A stretch of DNA of 64,000 nt from Paenibacillus_E sp052115445. GTDB lineage: Bacteria > Bacillota > Bacilli > Paenibacillales > NBRC-103111. A program made the translations under genes and the position numbers. This document shows, in pieces, positions 1 to 9,412 of the stretch (the first letter of the stretch is position 1; each line of letters opens with the position of its first letter). Location: the NCBI RefSeq assembly GCF_052115445.1, contig NZ_JBFRGR010000009.1, forward strand, positions 62,001-126,000. The letters are read 5' to 3'. The notes under the pieces are model-generated. The model did no database searches, was not told the DNA's origin, and saw only the letters and a list, made by a program, of their open reading frames with translations.

Positions 1-1436
1 TCCTGCAGGTTCACTAGGAATACTATTTTCTCATCAATCTCTGTAACAAAATTCTTATACCTTTGTCCNAAGAGCTCCTCGAAAACATTGGTGATCACAA
101 AGCTGGGGAGCTTTGACTTCGCTTCAAAATCATCTCCAATCCCTAAGGAAATAAGCTTGCCCTTATCTTCTATGGAGAGGAGCACTACTATAAAATCACT
201 GGATATAAACTGCATGTCAAGAGCGTAAAATGCATTATGATGTACAGATATATTGCCAAACTTCCCTTTTAAAAGCTTATGCAGAAAATCCGCTCTCACA
301 ACACTGCTTTGCTGTTTAAGTTTCAGGTTTATTTTTTCCTTTTCTTGAAGAGCATCCTGGATTGCCTCATAAATAAACTGATATTCATTACCGGATCNGT
401 CATAAGAGTTCTTTATTTTCCCATTTTGGACGATACGGATGAGATTACGAACCGGATTATAATTACGCCAGGTAAGTAATACCGATACTGCTCCTCCAAA
501 AATTAAACATAGTATAATGCTTGCAATCATTAATTTTTCTGTAAACTCACTTTTTTCCATCACAATCTCTCGCCGAACAATGGAAACATACTTTAGCTTG
601 GATACATCGGATTTCGTATAGGATATGATTAACGAATCCTTTCCTTGTCCTTTCACCAGCATATTATTGCTATCGTTCAGCTCATCCACCTGTAAGATGT
701 CCGATAAATGAAAAGAAGCAGTCGACGCAAGAATGTTGTTATCTTTGTCTAAAATAAAGATACTTCCATACTGCGCCGATTGTATATTTTGAATCATTTC
801 AGTAAATCGTTCTTTATTTAACAGGATGACGATTGTGGCAAGAGACTTCTCCGAATTTGATATTGGGATTGAACGCATGTAAGCGAGCGCTCCGGAATTC
901 TCACTTGGGTTTGTCTTATTGTCAATTGAGATATATCTGCCGCTGTACGTATTTTGAAGAGTATCTATCCATTGTTCATACCTTATGTCTTTATTGACAA
1001 GAAAAGAGTACATATAATTACTCCTTGAAGCTGCTGTTGAAGAAATCACAGCATCCAAGTTTTTAAGGTACACATAAAAATTATCAATGTAGCCATTCGT
1101 TATATTCATCCTTTTGAAATCTTTTACGATCTCAGAAACCTCATACTGTTTGTTATTCCAGTTCGTTTCCTGCGAAGTGGCCAGCAATTGAATATCCGGG
1201 TTAAAGGCAATATCAAAACTTAAGCGCTCGGCATCCTTTAAGATGTTGTCCATATTCAGCTGAACTTGTTTCAGCATAGCAAGATTTGCCCTGTTTGTTT
1301 CTTGCTCAATGGTCCTTACAGTAACAAAATAAACGATTCCAGTGAAAATGATAGGAATTAACAGAATCAAAATATAAGATAAAATTTGGGTGAAAATGAT
1401 ACTATTTCTAGTGTTCAAAACTCTCTTTACGTTCAT
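1..1436 (-). CDS. Membrane-anchored AraC-family regulator, C-terminus beyond left edge
   Basis: The minus strand is open from an ATG at 1436 to the window edge (about 478 codons, two ambiguous bases). The start has a GAGGGGG ribosome binding site about 7 bases upstream. Residues ~14-38 form a first transmembrane helix, then comes a ~270-residue extracytoplasmic region of the Cache-like sensor type, a second helix (~300-320), and a cytoplasmic stretch with the RADFLHKLLKG signature that precedes the AraC DNA-binding domain in large Paenibacillus regulators. The helix-turn-helix itself must lie to the left of the window. The layout matches the complete 749-residue regulator at 10542-12791. It is divergent from the binding-protein operon at 1949 and probably senses an extracellular sugar for it. 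Family assignment rests on architecture; regulation of the operon is inferred. Confidence 0.8.
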   Translation of the reverse strand, partial: MNVKRVLNTRNSIIFTQILSYILILLIPIIFTGIVYFVTVRTIEQETNRANLAMLKQVQLNMDNILKDAERLSFDIAFNPDIQLLATSQETNWNNKQYEVSEIVKDFKRMNITNGYIDNFYVYLKNLDAVISSTAASRSNYMYSFLVNKDIRYEQWIDTLQNTYSGRYISIDNKTNPSENSGALAYMRSIPISNSEKSLATIVILLNKERFTEMIQNIQSAQYGSIFILDKDNNILASTASFHLSDILQVDELNDSNNMLVKGQGKDSLIISYTKSDVSKLKYVSIVRREIVMEKSEFTEKLMIASIILCLIFGGAVSVLLTWRNYNPVRNLIRIVQNGKIKNSYDXSGNEYQFIYEAIQDALQEKEKINLKLKQQSSVVRADFLHKLLKGKFGNISVHHNAFYALDMQFISSDFIVVLLSIEDKGKLISLGIGDDFEAKSKLPSFVITNVFEELXGQRYKNFVTEIDEKIVFLVNLQ

Positions 1437-1948
1437 GAGATCCCCCTCATTATTATGATTAGTGAGTTCGGGTAACAAAATTCCGCACGGAAGGAGGGGA
1501 CCCGGATCTTCAGCCACATTCGAAGGTTCGTCTCCATGCTCCGCAAGCAGGGAATACCAGTCTTGGAGAGTTTACGTTCCTAAATAGTATACTACAATAC
1601 ATTATAAATGAAATTCCATAATTTTCCCGCAGGCTTTATAAAACCATCTATGGCCTACAACTTGGAGCATGCCCTTCCTGTGCTGCCTGACTGGCGGCAC
1701 TCCGGCAGTGCCGTAGGAAGCAGACATCGTTAGGCGTTGCACCGTTTTTTGTTTTTGATGATGATTTGCTCAAATTTGATATTGGTTTTGGGGATTTTGA
1801 ATACGCATTCTGTTGGATGGAGATTGATTTACGGTTGATAGAAATACTACACTTGCCCTAGCAATTGTAATTGTTGATGTAGAGTGAATGCTTGCAGTTA
1901 GGTTACAATTGCGTGTGGCAAAAACATGAAACTTATGGGGAGGAAAAA
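1437..1948. other. Divergent intergenic region with a hairpin element
   Basis: About 510 bases without a convincing gene, between the divergent AraC regulator and the binding-protein operon. It must carry both promoters, but no clear -35/-10 pair stands out. A nested inverted repeat lies at 1674-1720: an outer 6-bp arm (1674-1679 with 1715-1720) encloses a 7-bp hairpin (1695-1701 with 1707-1713). It looks like a small dispersed structured element or regulatory hairpin. Only one copy was noticed here. Confidence 0.4.
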
Positions 1949-3637
1949 GTGTTGAAAAGTAAAAAGGTTTTTACCAAGATTACTACCGGTTCCCTCTTGA
2001 TAGCTCTTTTGTCATCTGTGATGATGACAGGATGTGGAGAGGCGGAAAAAGGGGCTGAAACAACGAATTCGACTTCGACGGATACCGCAATAAAATTACC
2101 TTTTGAGAAAACGGTAACATTCCGCGTCTGGGATCCCCTGATGAGTACTTCTCTTTCGGTGATGAAGAATTATGCCGAATCCGCACTGAACAAAGAGCTG
2201 GAGAAGAGGCTAAATGTTAAGATTGAATATATCCATCCTACAGAGGGCTCGGCGAAAGAACAGTTTAATCTTATGCTTGCGTCCGGCGATATACCGGATT
2301 TTATTGTGGGTACCTTTGGAGACTATCCTGGAGGAAGGACAAAAGCCTACGAAGACGGGATACTGGTTGACATCAAGAATGAAATCCCTAAATATGCACC
2401 AGATCTTGCCAAAATCTATAAAGCCTATCCTAATTTATTAATGGATGTAGAGACAGAGGATGGAAAGCAGTTTTATGTCCCTTTCCTCAAGGGTGATGAG
2501 AGTATCTACACTTTCTTTGGAGGCTTTATGCGTAAAGACTGGTTGAATGATCTGGGACTGCAAGTGCCGGAAACCATCGACGAAATGTATACCGTATTGA
2601 AAGCCTTCAAAGAAAAGAAGGGGGCAACCGCGCCTTTTACCGGAAGTGTCGGAAATATTAAAGGGACCTACTTTACCGGAGCATGGGGGATTAGCCAGGA
2701 TCACTTTATTGAGAATGGCAAGGTCGTATACGGAGCGATTGACCCAAGGTTCAAGGAATATACCAAGACCATGGTAAAATGGTATAAGGACGGTCTATTA
2801 GACCCCGAATTGGCTACGAATAATTCCAAGACGATCGATGCCAAAATTACTGGAAATCAAGCTGGTGCAACCGTTGGAAACACGGGTTCAGGTCTGGGCA
2901 AATACTTGCCGTTGATGGCGAAGAAAGATCCGAAATTTGACCAGGTCGCCATGCCGTATCCCGTACTTAAGAAAGGTGACTTCAATCCCTTTATGCCGAA
3001 GGACGGCCCCACCGTCAGCAACGGTGCATGGAACATTACCAGCACAGCTAAGAAAAATCTGAAGGAAGCACTCGCATTCTTGAATTATGGCTATACGAAG
3101 GAAGGATCCATGCTCTATAACTTCGGCATTGAGGGCGTCAGCTATAAGATGGATAATGGGTATCCCAAATATACGGAGCTGGTTACGAATAATCCCAACG
3201 GACAGCCTATCGCAACCATGGGAACATTTTATACCCGCGCCTTTAAAGACGGACCCTTTGTACAGGATAGGAGGTATTTTGAACAGTACATGGCGTTGCC
3301 ACAGCAACAAGAGTCACTTAAAACCTGGACCAAATATGCGGAGCAGGTCACCAAGGCCAATAAAAACTATAGAGGGAATTTGACTCCAGATGAAGTCTCT
3401 CAAACCACTACCAAACAAAATGAAATTAATACGTATAAGGATGAAATGTTCCTGAAGTGGCTTATGGGGAAAGAAGATGTGGATGCTACTTGGGATAAAT
3501 ATGTGGAGCAAATCAAAAAGCTAGGTATTGAGGATATCAACAAAGTTAGACAGGGCGCCTATGATCGGTTCATTAAAAAATTCCCGCAGGCATTAAATCC
3601 GCAATCGTTTAATATCAGCGACATCTTTGCTAAATAG
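1949..3637 (+). CDS. ABC sugar transporter, lipoprotein solute-binding protein
   Basis: This is a 562-residue extracellular solute-binding lipoprotein of the large LipO/YtcQ-like type that pairs with LplB/YtcP permeases. It should capture an oligosaccharide outside the membrane and pass it to the two permeases that follow. A signal peptide with the lipobox MMTGC puts the lipidated cysteine at residue 29. An in-frame TTG lies further upstream at 1892. The GTG at 1949 (or TTG at 1952) is preferred because GGGGAGG sits at 1937-1943 and because it places the basic residues directly before the hydrophobic core. It is the first gene of a binding protein-permease-permease operon. No ATPase gene is present, so a shared MsmX-type ATPase elsewhere is expected. 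The substrate cannot be read from the sequence. Confidence 0.88.
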   Translation: MLKSKKVFTKITTGSLLIALLSSVMMTGCGEAEKGAETTNSTSTDTAIKLPFEKTVTFRVWDPLMSTSLSVMKNYAESALNKELEKRLNVKIEYIHPTEGSAKEQFNLMLASGDIPDFIVGTFGDYPGGRTKAYEDGILVDIKNEIPKYAPDLAKIYKAYPNLLMDVETEDGKQFYVPFLKGDESIYTFFGGFMRKDWLNDLGLQVPETIDEMYTVLKAFKEKKGATAPFTGSVGNIKGTYFTGAWGISQDHFIENGKVVYGAIDPRFKEYTKTMVKWYKDGLLDPELATNNSKTIDAKITGNQAGATVGNTGSGLGKYLPLMAKKDPKFDQVAMPYPVLKKGDFNPFMPKDGPTVSNGAWNITSTAKKNLKEALAFLNYGYTKEGSMLYNFGIEGVSYKMDNGYPKYTELVTNNPNGQPIATMGTFYTRAFKDGPFVQDRRYFEQYMALPQQQESLKTWTKYAEQVTKANKNYRGNLTPDEVSQTTTKQNEINTYKDEMFLKWLMGKEDVDATWDKYVEQIKKLGIEDINKVRQGAYDRFIKKFPQALNPQSFNISDIFAK

Positions 3638-3644
3638 CATGATT

Positions 3645-3672
3645 GAAATGGGGGAAGAAATTCCCCCATTTC
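3645..3672 (+). promoter_or_regulatory. Perfect 12-bp hairpin after the binding-protein gene
   Basis: The arms 3645-3656 and 3661-3672 are perfectly complementary, with a GAAA tetraloop and no following T-run. It lies between the binding-protein stop and the ribosome binding site of the first permease. Without a U-tract it is more likely an mRNA-stabilising or partial-attenuation hairpin, which would make binding-protein mRNA more abundant than permease mRNA, than a full terminator. Confidence 0.7.
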
Positions 3673-3694
3673 ACCATACAGGGAGGTTCCAATA

Positions 3695-4651
3695 GTGCCA
3701 GAAGTAAAGATGCAGCCGCAACATTTGATATACAACAAGCCAAGCCTCATTCAGGCAATAAAAAAAGATTATAAAAAAAATAAATGGTTGATATTGATGG
3801 CCCTGCCCGTAGTAGCCTGGTATATCTTGTTTCACTACGTTCCAATGTACGGGGTCATCATCGCGTTTAAACAATTTAGCCCCGTAAAAGGAATCTGGGA
3901 CAGTAACTGGGTAGGACTAAAACATTTTCATGATTTCTTTAACAGTATCTCCGCATGGAGAGTCATCCGAAATACCTTATTAATCAATTCCTATCAGCTT
4001 ATCTTTTCTTTTCCGGCACCTATTATTTTGGCGTTATTGCTTAATGAAATCAAAAGTAAATATTTTAAAAAGACGATCCAAACCGTTACCTATTTACCAC
4101 ACTTTGTTTCAACGGTGGTTATCTGTGGCATGATTATTGATTTTTTCGCAAAAGGCGGCCTGATCAATGATATTATTGCTTATTTTGGAGGCTCTCGAAC
4201 GATCTTTCTTGTTGAAGCAGGATGGTTTAGGACAATTTATGTAGGTACAGGCATCTGGCAGGGCGTAGGTTGGGGGTCGATTATCTATCTCGCTGCCCTC
4301 ACCGCTATTGACACGGAGTTATATGATGCGGTAACCATTGACGGAGCCGGAAGGTGGAAACAGTTTGTCCATATCACTCTACCGGGAATTGCTCCCACAA
4401 TCGTGATCCTGTTGATCATGAATTTTGGCCATATGATGAGTGAAGGATATGAAAAAGTCATATTGCTTTATAATCCCAGTACTTATGAAACAGCGGATAT
4501 CATTTCATCCTATGTGTACCGACGTGGATTGGTGGAGGCAAATTACAGCTTCAGTGCAGCGGTGGGGCTATTTAACTCTGTAGTGAACCTGATTCTAATC
4601 GTAGCAGCAAACTATACAAGCCGTAAGGTTAATGAAACCAGTCTGTGGTAA
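3695..4651 (+). CDS. ABC sugar transporter permease, LplB type
   Basis: A 318-residue binding-protein-dependent transport permease, the first of two membrane subunits. It has about six transmembrane helices; the first follows the basic N-terminus at residues ~28-48. The typical LplB motif PMYGVIIAFKQFSP follows that helix. The EAA-type loop that contacts the ATPase is seen as YDAVTIDGAGRWKQFVHITLP near residues 209-230. It starts with GTG at 3695, eight bases after GGGAGG. The second permease gene begins 12 bases after its stop. It should work with the binding protein at 1949 and an ATPase encoded elsewhere. Confidence 0.92.
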   Translation: MPEVKMQPQHLIYNKPSLIQAIKKDYKKNKWLILMALPVVAWYILFHYVPMYGVIIAFKQFSPVKGIWDSNWVGLKHFHDFFNSISAWRVIRNTLLINSYQLIFSFPAPIILALLLNEIKSKYFKKTIQTVTYLPHFVSTVVICGMIIDFFAKGGLINDIIAYFGGSRTIFLVEAGWFRTIYVGTGIWQGVGWGSIIYLAALTAIDTELYDAVTIDGAGRWKQFVHITLPGIAPTIVILLIMNFGHMMSEGYEKVILLYNPSTYETADIISSYVYRRGLVEANYSFSAAVGLFNSVVNLILIVAANYTSRKVNETSLW

Positions 4652-4663
4652 GGAGTGGAAGGC

Positions 4664-5545
4664 ATGGTTGTCAAAAAGACAGTTGGGGATTACATTTTTG
4701 ATTCGGTGAATGTTATTTTATTAGCAGCTCTAGCTGTGATAACGGCCTATCCGTTTGTTTATGTTATTTTTGCATCTTTGAGCAGTGCAGATGAGCTTAC
4801 AGCCCATAGCGGCTTACTTCTGAAGCCATTGGGCTTGAGTCTAAATGCTTATAAAGCTGTGTTAAAAAATCCAATCATTTATACCGGGTATATGAATACC
4901 CTCTTTATTGTAGTGGTGGGCACGGCTTACAATATTATGATGACATCCATGGGAGCTTTTGTTCTCTCCAGGAAAGATTTCTTCTGGAGAAAGCCGATTA
5001 CCATCATGATTGTTTTCACCATGTTTTTCGGTGGTGGGCTGATTCCCAATTTCTTGTTAGTCAAGAATCTCGGTTTAATGGATTCATTATGGGCTTTGAT
5101 CATTCCCGGAGCAATCGGAACCTGGAATCTGATTATCATGAGAACGGCGTTCCAGGGAATTCCGGACAGTTTGGTAGAATCTGCCCATATCGATGGCGCA
5201 CATGATTTCACCATCCTATTCAAAATCATTTTGCCACTGGCTTTGCCAACCATTGCCGTTATGGTGCTGTATTATGGGGTAGGCCACTGGAATGCGTGGT
5301 TTGGCGCCATGATTTACTTGAGAAATCGGGATTTATGGCCGTTACAGTTGGCGCTGAGGGAAATTCTGATTTCCAACAGTACGGATGAAATGATGTCCGG
5401 AACAGTAGCACAGGACAGACAGTCAATTGGAGAAACGATCAAATATGCAACTATTATGGTTGCTACACTCCCTATCCTGGCAGCATATCCATTCTTGCAG
5501 AAGTATTTTGTTAAGGGAGTAATGGTTGGAGCGCTCAAAGGTTAA
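4664..5545 (+). CDS. ABC sugar transporter permease, YtcP type
   Basis: A 293-residue second permease of the same importer. It shows about six membrane spans, the EAA loop VESAHIDGAHDFTILFKIILP, and the characteristic C-terminus PFLQKYFVKGVMVGALKG of YtcP-like proteins. An upstream GTG at 4655 is in frame, but AAGGAG at 4650-4655 overlaps it and sits correctly for the ATG at 4664, so that ATG is used. The ribosome binding site overlaps the stop codon of the preceding gene, which suggests translational coupling. A long perfect hairpin (5592-5633) closes this operon. Confidence 0.92.
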   Translation: MVVKKTVGDYIFDSVNVILLAALAVITAYPFVYVIFASLSSADELTAHSGLLLKPLGLSLNAYKAVLKNPIIYTGYMNTLFIVVVGTAYNIMMTSMGAFVLSRKDFFWRKPITIMIVFTMFFGGGLIPNFLLVKNLGLMDSLWALIIPGAIGTWNLIIMRTAFQGIPDSLVESAHIDGAHDFTILFKIILPLALPTIAVMVLYYGVGHWNAWFGAMIYLRNRDLWPLQLALREILISNSTDEMMSGTVAQDRQSIGETIKYATIMVATLPILAAYPFLQKYFVKGVMVGALKG

Positions 5546-5591
5546 ACCTGACAATTATGGCAAGAAGCGAATATATAATGTGGCTGCCATA

Positions 5592-5633
5592 AGATCAAAT
5601 ACCATCGGATTTTTATCCGATGGTATTTGATCT
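5592..5633. terminator. Perfect 19-bp hairpin closing ABC operon 1
   Basis: The arms 5592-5610 and 5615-5633 are perfect reverse complements around a TTTT loop, 47 bases after the permease stop. There is no long T-run on either side, so it may act as a weak intrinsic terminator, a 3'-end stabiliser, or both. Confidence 0.65.
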
Positions 5634-5888
5634 GGGCAGAGAAAAGTCTTGTCGAAAAATGGCTCAATCTCAACAAAACTCGAGAGTTATTCATCATTCC
5701 ATGACTTGCCGCCGCCAACAACTAATGTTGAACAGACGCGTTCCGGTTGATGTCAGTAATGGCACGTGTACTTTTAGTTAAGATCAGAACTTCCTTGCGC
5801 ACCTGTTTAATGGCCGTTTATTAAAACAAGAACTTTACAGAACCAATCGGCTAAACCTAAAATGTGTGCATGGAAGGGAGAGAACATC
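5634..5888. other. Intergenic region before ABC operon 2
   Basis: No convincing gene. The minus strand at about 5660-5825 is partly open but contains a stop codon and has no recognised motif. The region should hold the promoter of the second permease operon, but no clear -35/-10 pair was found. Confidence 0.3.
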
Positions 5889-6800
5889 ATGGGGTTGCTG
5901 AGAGATATTGTACGAAATCGTAGTCTTTATGTGATGGCATTGCCGGGTATACTTTTTCTCATTTTATTTGCCTACTTGCCGATGGCCGGTCACATTATTG
6001 CCTTCAAACAGTTCAGAATTACGGAAGGGATCTGGGGGAGCTCTTGGAACGGTTTCGAGAACTTTAAGTTTCTCTTCGGGGGTACGGAGTGGATCCGGAT
6101 TACCTTAAACACACTGGGTCTTAACGCGCTTTTTATTATTTTTGGATTGGGGACAGCATTGATCATCTCAATTCTATTAAATGAAATTCGATCGCGGATC
6201 TATAAGAAGCTAGCACAGACGTTCATCTTCTTACCGTACTTCGTATCTTGGCTGGTTGTCAGCCTGATGGTGTTCGGATTGCTGAATTCCACGAACGGCC
6301 TGGTCAATCTGCAGCTGGAGAAATGGGGTGTGACCGGCGTCGATTGGTACAGCTCGCCTTCGTATTGGCCAGCTATATTAACAATAGTTTCCATATGGAA
6401 GTTCGCCGGATACAATTCGGTCATCTTTCTGGCTGCAATCTCCGGGATACCCGATGAGTTGTATGAGAGCTCGACGATCGACGGAGCAAGTCGGTTCAAG
6501 CAAATTCTGCATATTACTCTTCCGATGATGCGCCCGACCATCATCATCCTGACATTGCTTGCCATCGGTCGGATCTTTTACGGCGATTTCGGGATGATTT
6601 ACGGAATTGTCGGGGAGAATAGCCTGCTGTTTCCGACAACAGACGTTATCGATACCTATTCCTACAGGGCTTTGCGCGGGCTTGGCGACTTCGGGATGGC
6701 TTCCTCCGTATCGCTCTATCAATCCGTGATGGGCTTGATCACGATCCTCTTTTTTAATTGGATCATCAAATTATACGACCCTGATTCCAAACTGTTCTAG
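5889..6800 (+). CDS. ABC sugar transporter permease, LplB type (operon 2)
   Basis: A 303-residue permease with about six membrane helices, the LplB-type segment LPMAGHIIAFKQFRITEGIW, and the EAA loop YESSTIDGASRFKQILHITLP. The chosen ATG at 5889 lies eight bases after AAGGGAG (5874-5880); the in-frame GTG at 5862 has no ribosome binding site. It is the first gene of a second importer in which the permeases come before the binding protein, the reverse of the operon at 1949. Its stop overlaps the ribosome binding site of the next gene. Confidence 0.92.
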   Translation: MGLLRDIVRNRSLYVMALPGILFLILFAYLPMAGHIIAFKQFRITEGIWGSSWNGFENFKFLFGGTEWIRITLNTLGLNALFIIFGLGTALIISILLNEIRSRIYKKLAQTFIFLPYFVSWLVVSLMVFGLLNSTNGLVNLQLEKWGVTGVDWYSSPSYWPAILTIVSIWKFAGYNSVIFLAAISGIPDELYESSTIDGASRFKQILHITLPMMRPTIIILTLLAIGRIFYGDFGMIYGIVGENSLLFPTTDVIDTYSYRALRGLGDFGMASSVSLYQSVMGLITILFFNWIIKLYDPDSKLF

Positions 6801-6810
6801 GAGGTGATCT
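6799..6810 (+). promoter_or_regulatory. Near-perfect anti-16S ribosome binding site that decides a TTG start
   Basis: AGGAGGTGATCT matches almost the whole 3' end of 16S rRNA. It begins inside the TAG stop of the upstream permease (6798-6800) and sits nine bases before the TTG at 6814. This fixes the TTG as the start and indicates coupled translation. Confidence 0.8.
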
Positions 6811-6813
6811 GAT

Positions 6814-7701
6814 TTGAGACGAAAGGTTTATGGACTGAACGATCGCATCCTGAGCATGTCATCGTATCTGATTACAACCATTTTCATGTTATTCTGTTTG
6901 ATTCCTTTTTGGATGGTCCTTATCGGATCATTTACTGATGAGAATGCGCTTCGCGTTAATGGCTTCCAGATTATTCCGGAAAAACTGAGTTTATTCGCAT
7001 ACCACTTTCTGCTCAATGGAGGACAGGTTTACCNCAGCTATGGCGTTACTATTTCGGTTACGATCCTGGGAACGCTGATTGCGGTACTCATAACTTCTAT
7101 GTACGCATACGTCCTTTCGCATCGCAAGGTTCGATTTCGCAACACTCTGGCTTTTCTTACTTATTTTACTATGCTGTTCGGATCAGGTTTAGTAGGGTTC
7201 TACCTGATGATCGCGAACTGGTATCACCTGAAGGACACGATCTGGGCACTCATCTTGCCTTATGTGCTAAATCCATTTAATACCTTCGTTATGGTCGCGT
7301 TCTTCCGGACAACGCCGTACGAGTTGAATGAGGCGGCTACCGTAGACGGAGCTGGGGAATACCGAACCTTTTTCCGGATTATTCTCCCCATCTCCACACC
7401 GGTGCTGGCAACCGTTACGCTTTTGTATGCGCTGCAATACTGGAATGATTGGTGGCTGGCTTTGTTATTTATCGACGATGAAACCCTGCACCCATTACAA
7501 ATTATGATTCGCCAATTGATCTCCAATATTAACGCCGCATCGTACATCCAAGGTTCAGGCACAAGCTATACGCAGGCTATTCCGTCCTATGGTGTACAGC
7601 TGGCGACTGTATGTCTGACAATCGGCCCCATCGTTTTATTGTATCCATTCCTTCAACGATATTTTGTAAAGGGATTGACGGTTGGTTCGGTCAAAGGGTA
7701 A
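6814..7701 (+). CDS. ABC sugar transporter permease, YtcP type (operon 2)
   Basis: A 295-residue partner permease with about six membrane spans, the EAA loop LNEAATVDGAGEYRTFFRIIL and the YtcP-type C-terminus PFLQRYFVKGLTVGSVKG. It starts at TTG 6814 after a near-complete Shine-Dalgarno sequence. One codon contains an ambiguous base (7034), which looks like an assembly uncertainty rather than a break. The binding protein follows 60 bases later and belongs to the same transporter. Confidence 0.92.
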   Translation: MRRKVYGLNDRILSMSSYLITTIFMLFCLIPFWMVLIGSFTDENALRVNGFQIIPEKLSLFAYHFLLNGGQVYXSYGVTISVTILGTLIAVLITSMYAYVLSHRKVRFRNTLAFLTYFTMLFGSGLVGFYLMIANWYHLKDTIWALILPYVLNPFNTFVMVAFFRTTPYELNEAATVDGAGEYRTFFRIILPISTPVLATVTLLYALQYWNDWWLALLFIDDETLHPLQIMIRQLISNINAASYIQGSGTSYTQAIPSYGVQLATVCLTIGPIVLLYPFLQRYFVKGLTVGSVKG

Positions 7702-7761
7702 AACGGCGTTAACCGAATTCGGTTGAGCATACATGCGTGAACAAAAAAGGGAGGAAAAGCA

Positions 7762-9327
7762 ATGAGTTACTTCAAGTCTAAAGAAAAGAGCAGGCTGCTC
7801 ATGTTCGTTGTCCTGATTCTTGTTTTATCGAGTATCCTATCCGCCTGCAGCGGGAACAACAACGAAGGAAAATCAACAACGAACGGCGGAAATGCCGGAG
7901 AAACGGCGGCTAAAGGGAACGGCAGCGGGTCGAAAGCGCTAGACCCTGTTACGCTCAAAATCTATATTCCTGGCGACCGTCCGAAGAAGATGAACGCTGT
8001 CATTGCGGAAGTTGAGAAACGGATGGCTTCGACGATCAACGCTAAGCTGGATATTACTTTCATTCCTTGGTCTGATTTAGACAGCAAGACTTCGGTGGCG
8101 CTCGCCTCCGGCGAGAGTATTGACCTCATTTTCGACGCGCCATGGCTCCACATGAACAAAATGGTTTCTTCGAACGCTTATGAGCCGCTGGACGAATTGT
8201 TGAAGCAGTACGGGCCCAATATCATTAGCACTCGCCCCCAAGACATGTGGGATGCCAACAAGTTTGAAGGCAAGGTGTACGGAATTCCGCTAGGTATCTC
8301 GCATTACCAAATCCGTGGCATTTATATTCGCAAAGATTTACGTGAGAAATATGGGTTAGGAAAGATCAAAACCTTCGAGGATTTCAATGCTTATTTGTAT
8401 AAAGTGAAAGAGAACGAGAAGGGCATGAGTCCTCTTACTACGATGGTAGATACGGACCGGATTACGAATGCTTATAAGTTCAACTACGATCCCGTCTATG
8501 ACTATAAACAAGAAATCGCACAGCTGTTCCCGTTCCTATACAAGAAAAATAACAACGGCAAAATCTACAACATGCTCGAAGAGAAAGACGCCGGAATTTG
8601 GGCAGGCATCCAGAATATGCGCAAGTGGTATGAGGATGGCATCATCAACAAAGATAATTTGGCTGTAAAAAACGAACAGGATCTGTTCATGAACGGTAAA
8701 ACTGCAGCGATCACCATTGCGGACGTAGGCGTTAAGCAAAATATGCAAGACGCGGTGAAGAAGCTCGGCGGCGAAGTAGAGTGGCTGACGCTGCTAGACC
8801 CGTCTCAGAAATACGTTTCCGATTTCAAACAATGGAACTTTATCAGTATTCCAAAGACAAGCAAGAATAAAGAACGGTCCATCAAGTTCCTTGACTGGGC
8901 GAATCAGAAGGAAAATTATGATCTGCTTAGTTATGGCATCGAGGGACAAGATTGGGAAGCGGTAGGCAAGGATGGCTATAAGCCGCTTAGTGCGGATTAC
9001 CCGCTCTTCGGCTACGACTGGATATGGAATCCGACATTGGAACGCTATAATTCTACATTATCAGAAGAAGATTTGAAGTGGTGGAGATGGACGAAAGATT
9101 CAAAAAATTTCATCAAATCTGTGGATGCAGGTTTTACATTCAATCCTGATCCGGTCGCCCAGGAAGTGGCGACGCTGAAAGCCAATTCATTCGTCTATCC
9201 GATTCTGCTCGGCGGGCTTGATCCCAACAAAGGGATGGAGGAATTCAAATCTAAGTTAGGCAACACGCTTAAAAAAGTTCAAGACGAGTATCAAAAACAA
9301 CTAGACGCTTATATTTCCCGTCATTAA
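7762..9327 (+). CDS. ABC sugar transporter, lipoprotein solute-binding protein (operon 2)
   Basis: A 521-residue extracellular solute-binding lipoprotein. Residues 1-29 form a lipoprotein signal peptide ending in LSAC (lipidated Cys29), followed by a Gly/Asn/Ser-rich linker to about residue 55. The ATG at 7762 follows GGGAGG. It completes the importer with the permeases at 5889 and 6814. GH130 lies 85 bases downstream, so the imported ligand may be the GH130 substrate, for example a beta-mannoside; this is inference from context. No ATPase is encoded nearby. Confidence 0.88.
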   Translation: MSYFKSKEKSRLLMFVVLILVLSSILSACSGNNNEGKSTTNGGNAGETAAKGNGSGSKALDPVTLKIYIPGDRPKKMNAVIAEVEKRMASTINAKLDITFIPWSDLDSKTSVALASGESIDLIFDAPWLHMNKMVSSNAYEPLDELLKQYGPNIISTRPQDMWDANKFEGKVYGIPLGISHYQIRGIYIRKDLREKYGLGKIKTFEDFNAYLYKVKENEKGMSPLTTMVDTDRITNAYKFNYDPVYDYKQEIAQLFPFLYKKNNNGKIYNMLEEKDAGIWAGIQNMRKWYEDGIINKDNLAVKNEQDLFMNGKTAAITIADVGVKQNMQDAVKKLGGEVEWLTLLDPSQKYVSDFKQWNFISIPKTSKNKERSIKFLDWANQKENYDLLSYGIEGQDWEAVGKDGYKPLSADYPLFGYDWIWNPTLERYNSTLSEEDLKWWRWTKDSKNFIKSVDAGFTFNPDPVAQEVATLKANSFVYPILLGGLDPNKGMEEFKSKLGNTLKKVQDEYQKQLDAYISRH

Positions 9328-9345
9328 GCTAACTGCAGGCTGCTA

Positions 9346-9377
9346 TCGCGCCCGAAGCTGTAACTGCTTCGGCGCGA
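9346..9377 (+). promoter_or_regulatory. GC-rich intercistronic hairpin after the binding protein
   Basis: The arms 9346-9358 and 9366-9377 pair with one bulged C and a 7-base loop. There is no T-run. As after the binding protein at 1949, it is likely an mRNA-stabilising or attenuating element that lowers GH130 expression relative to the transporter. Confidence 0.55.
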
Positions 9378-9412
9378 TGCGGCTATCCGTATAAACGATG
9401 AAGGAGAACAAG

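Noticed and set aside
5660..5825. Partly open minus-strand stretch before permease operon 2
   Set aside because: It looked like a possible gene fragment, but it has an internal stop and no family signature, so no call is made.
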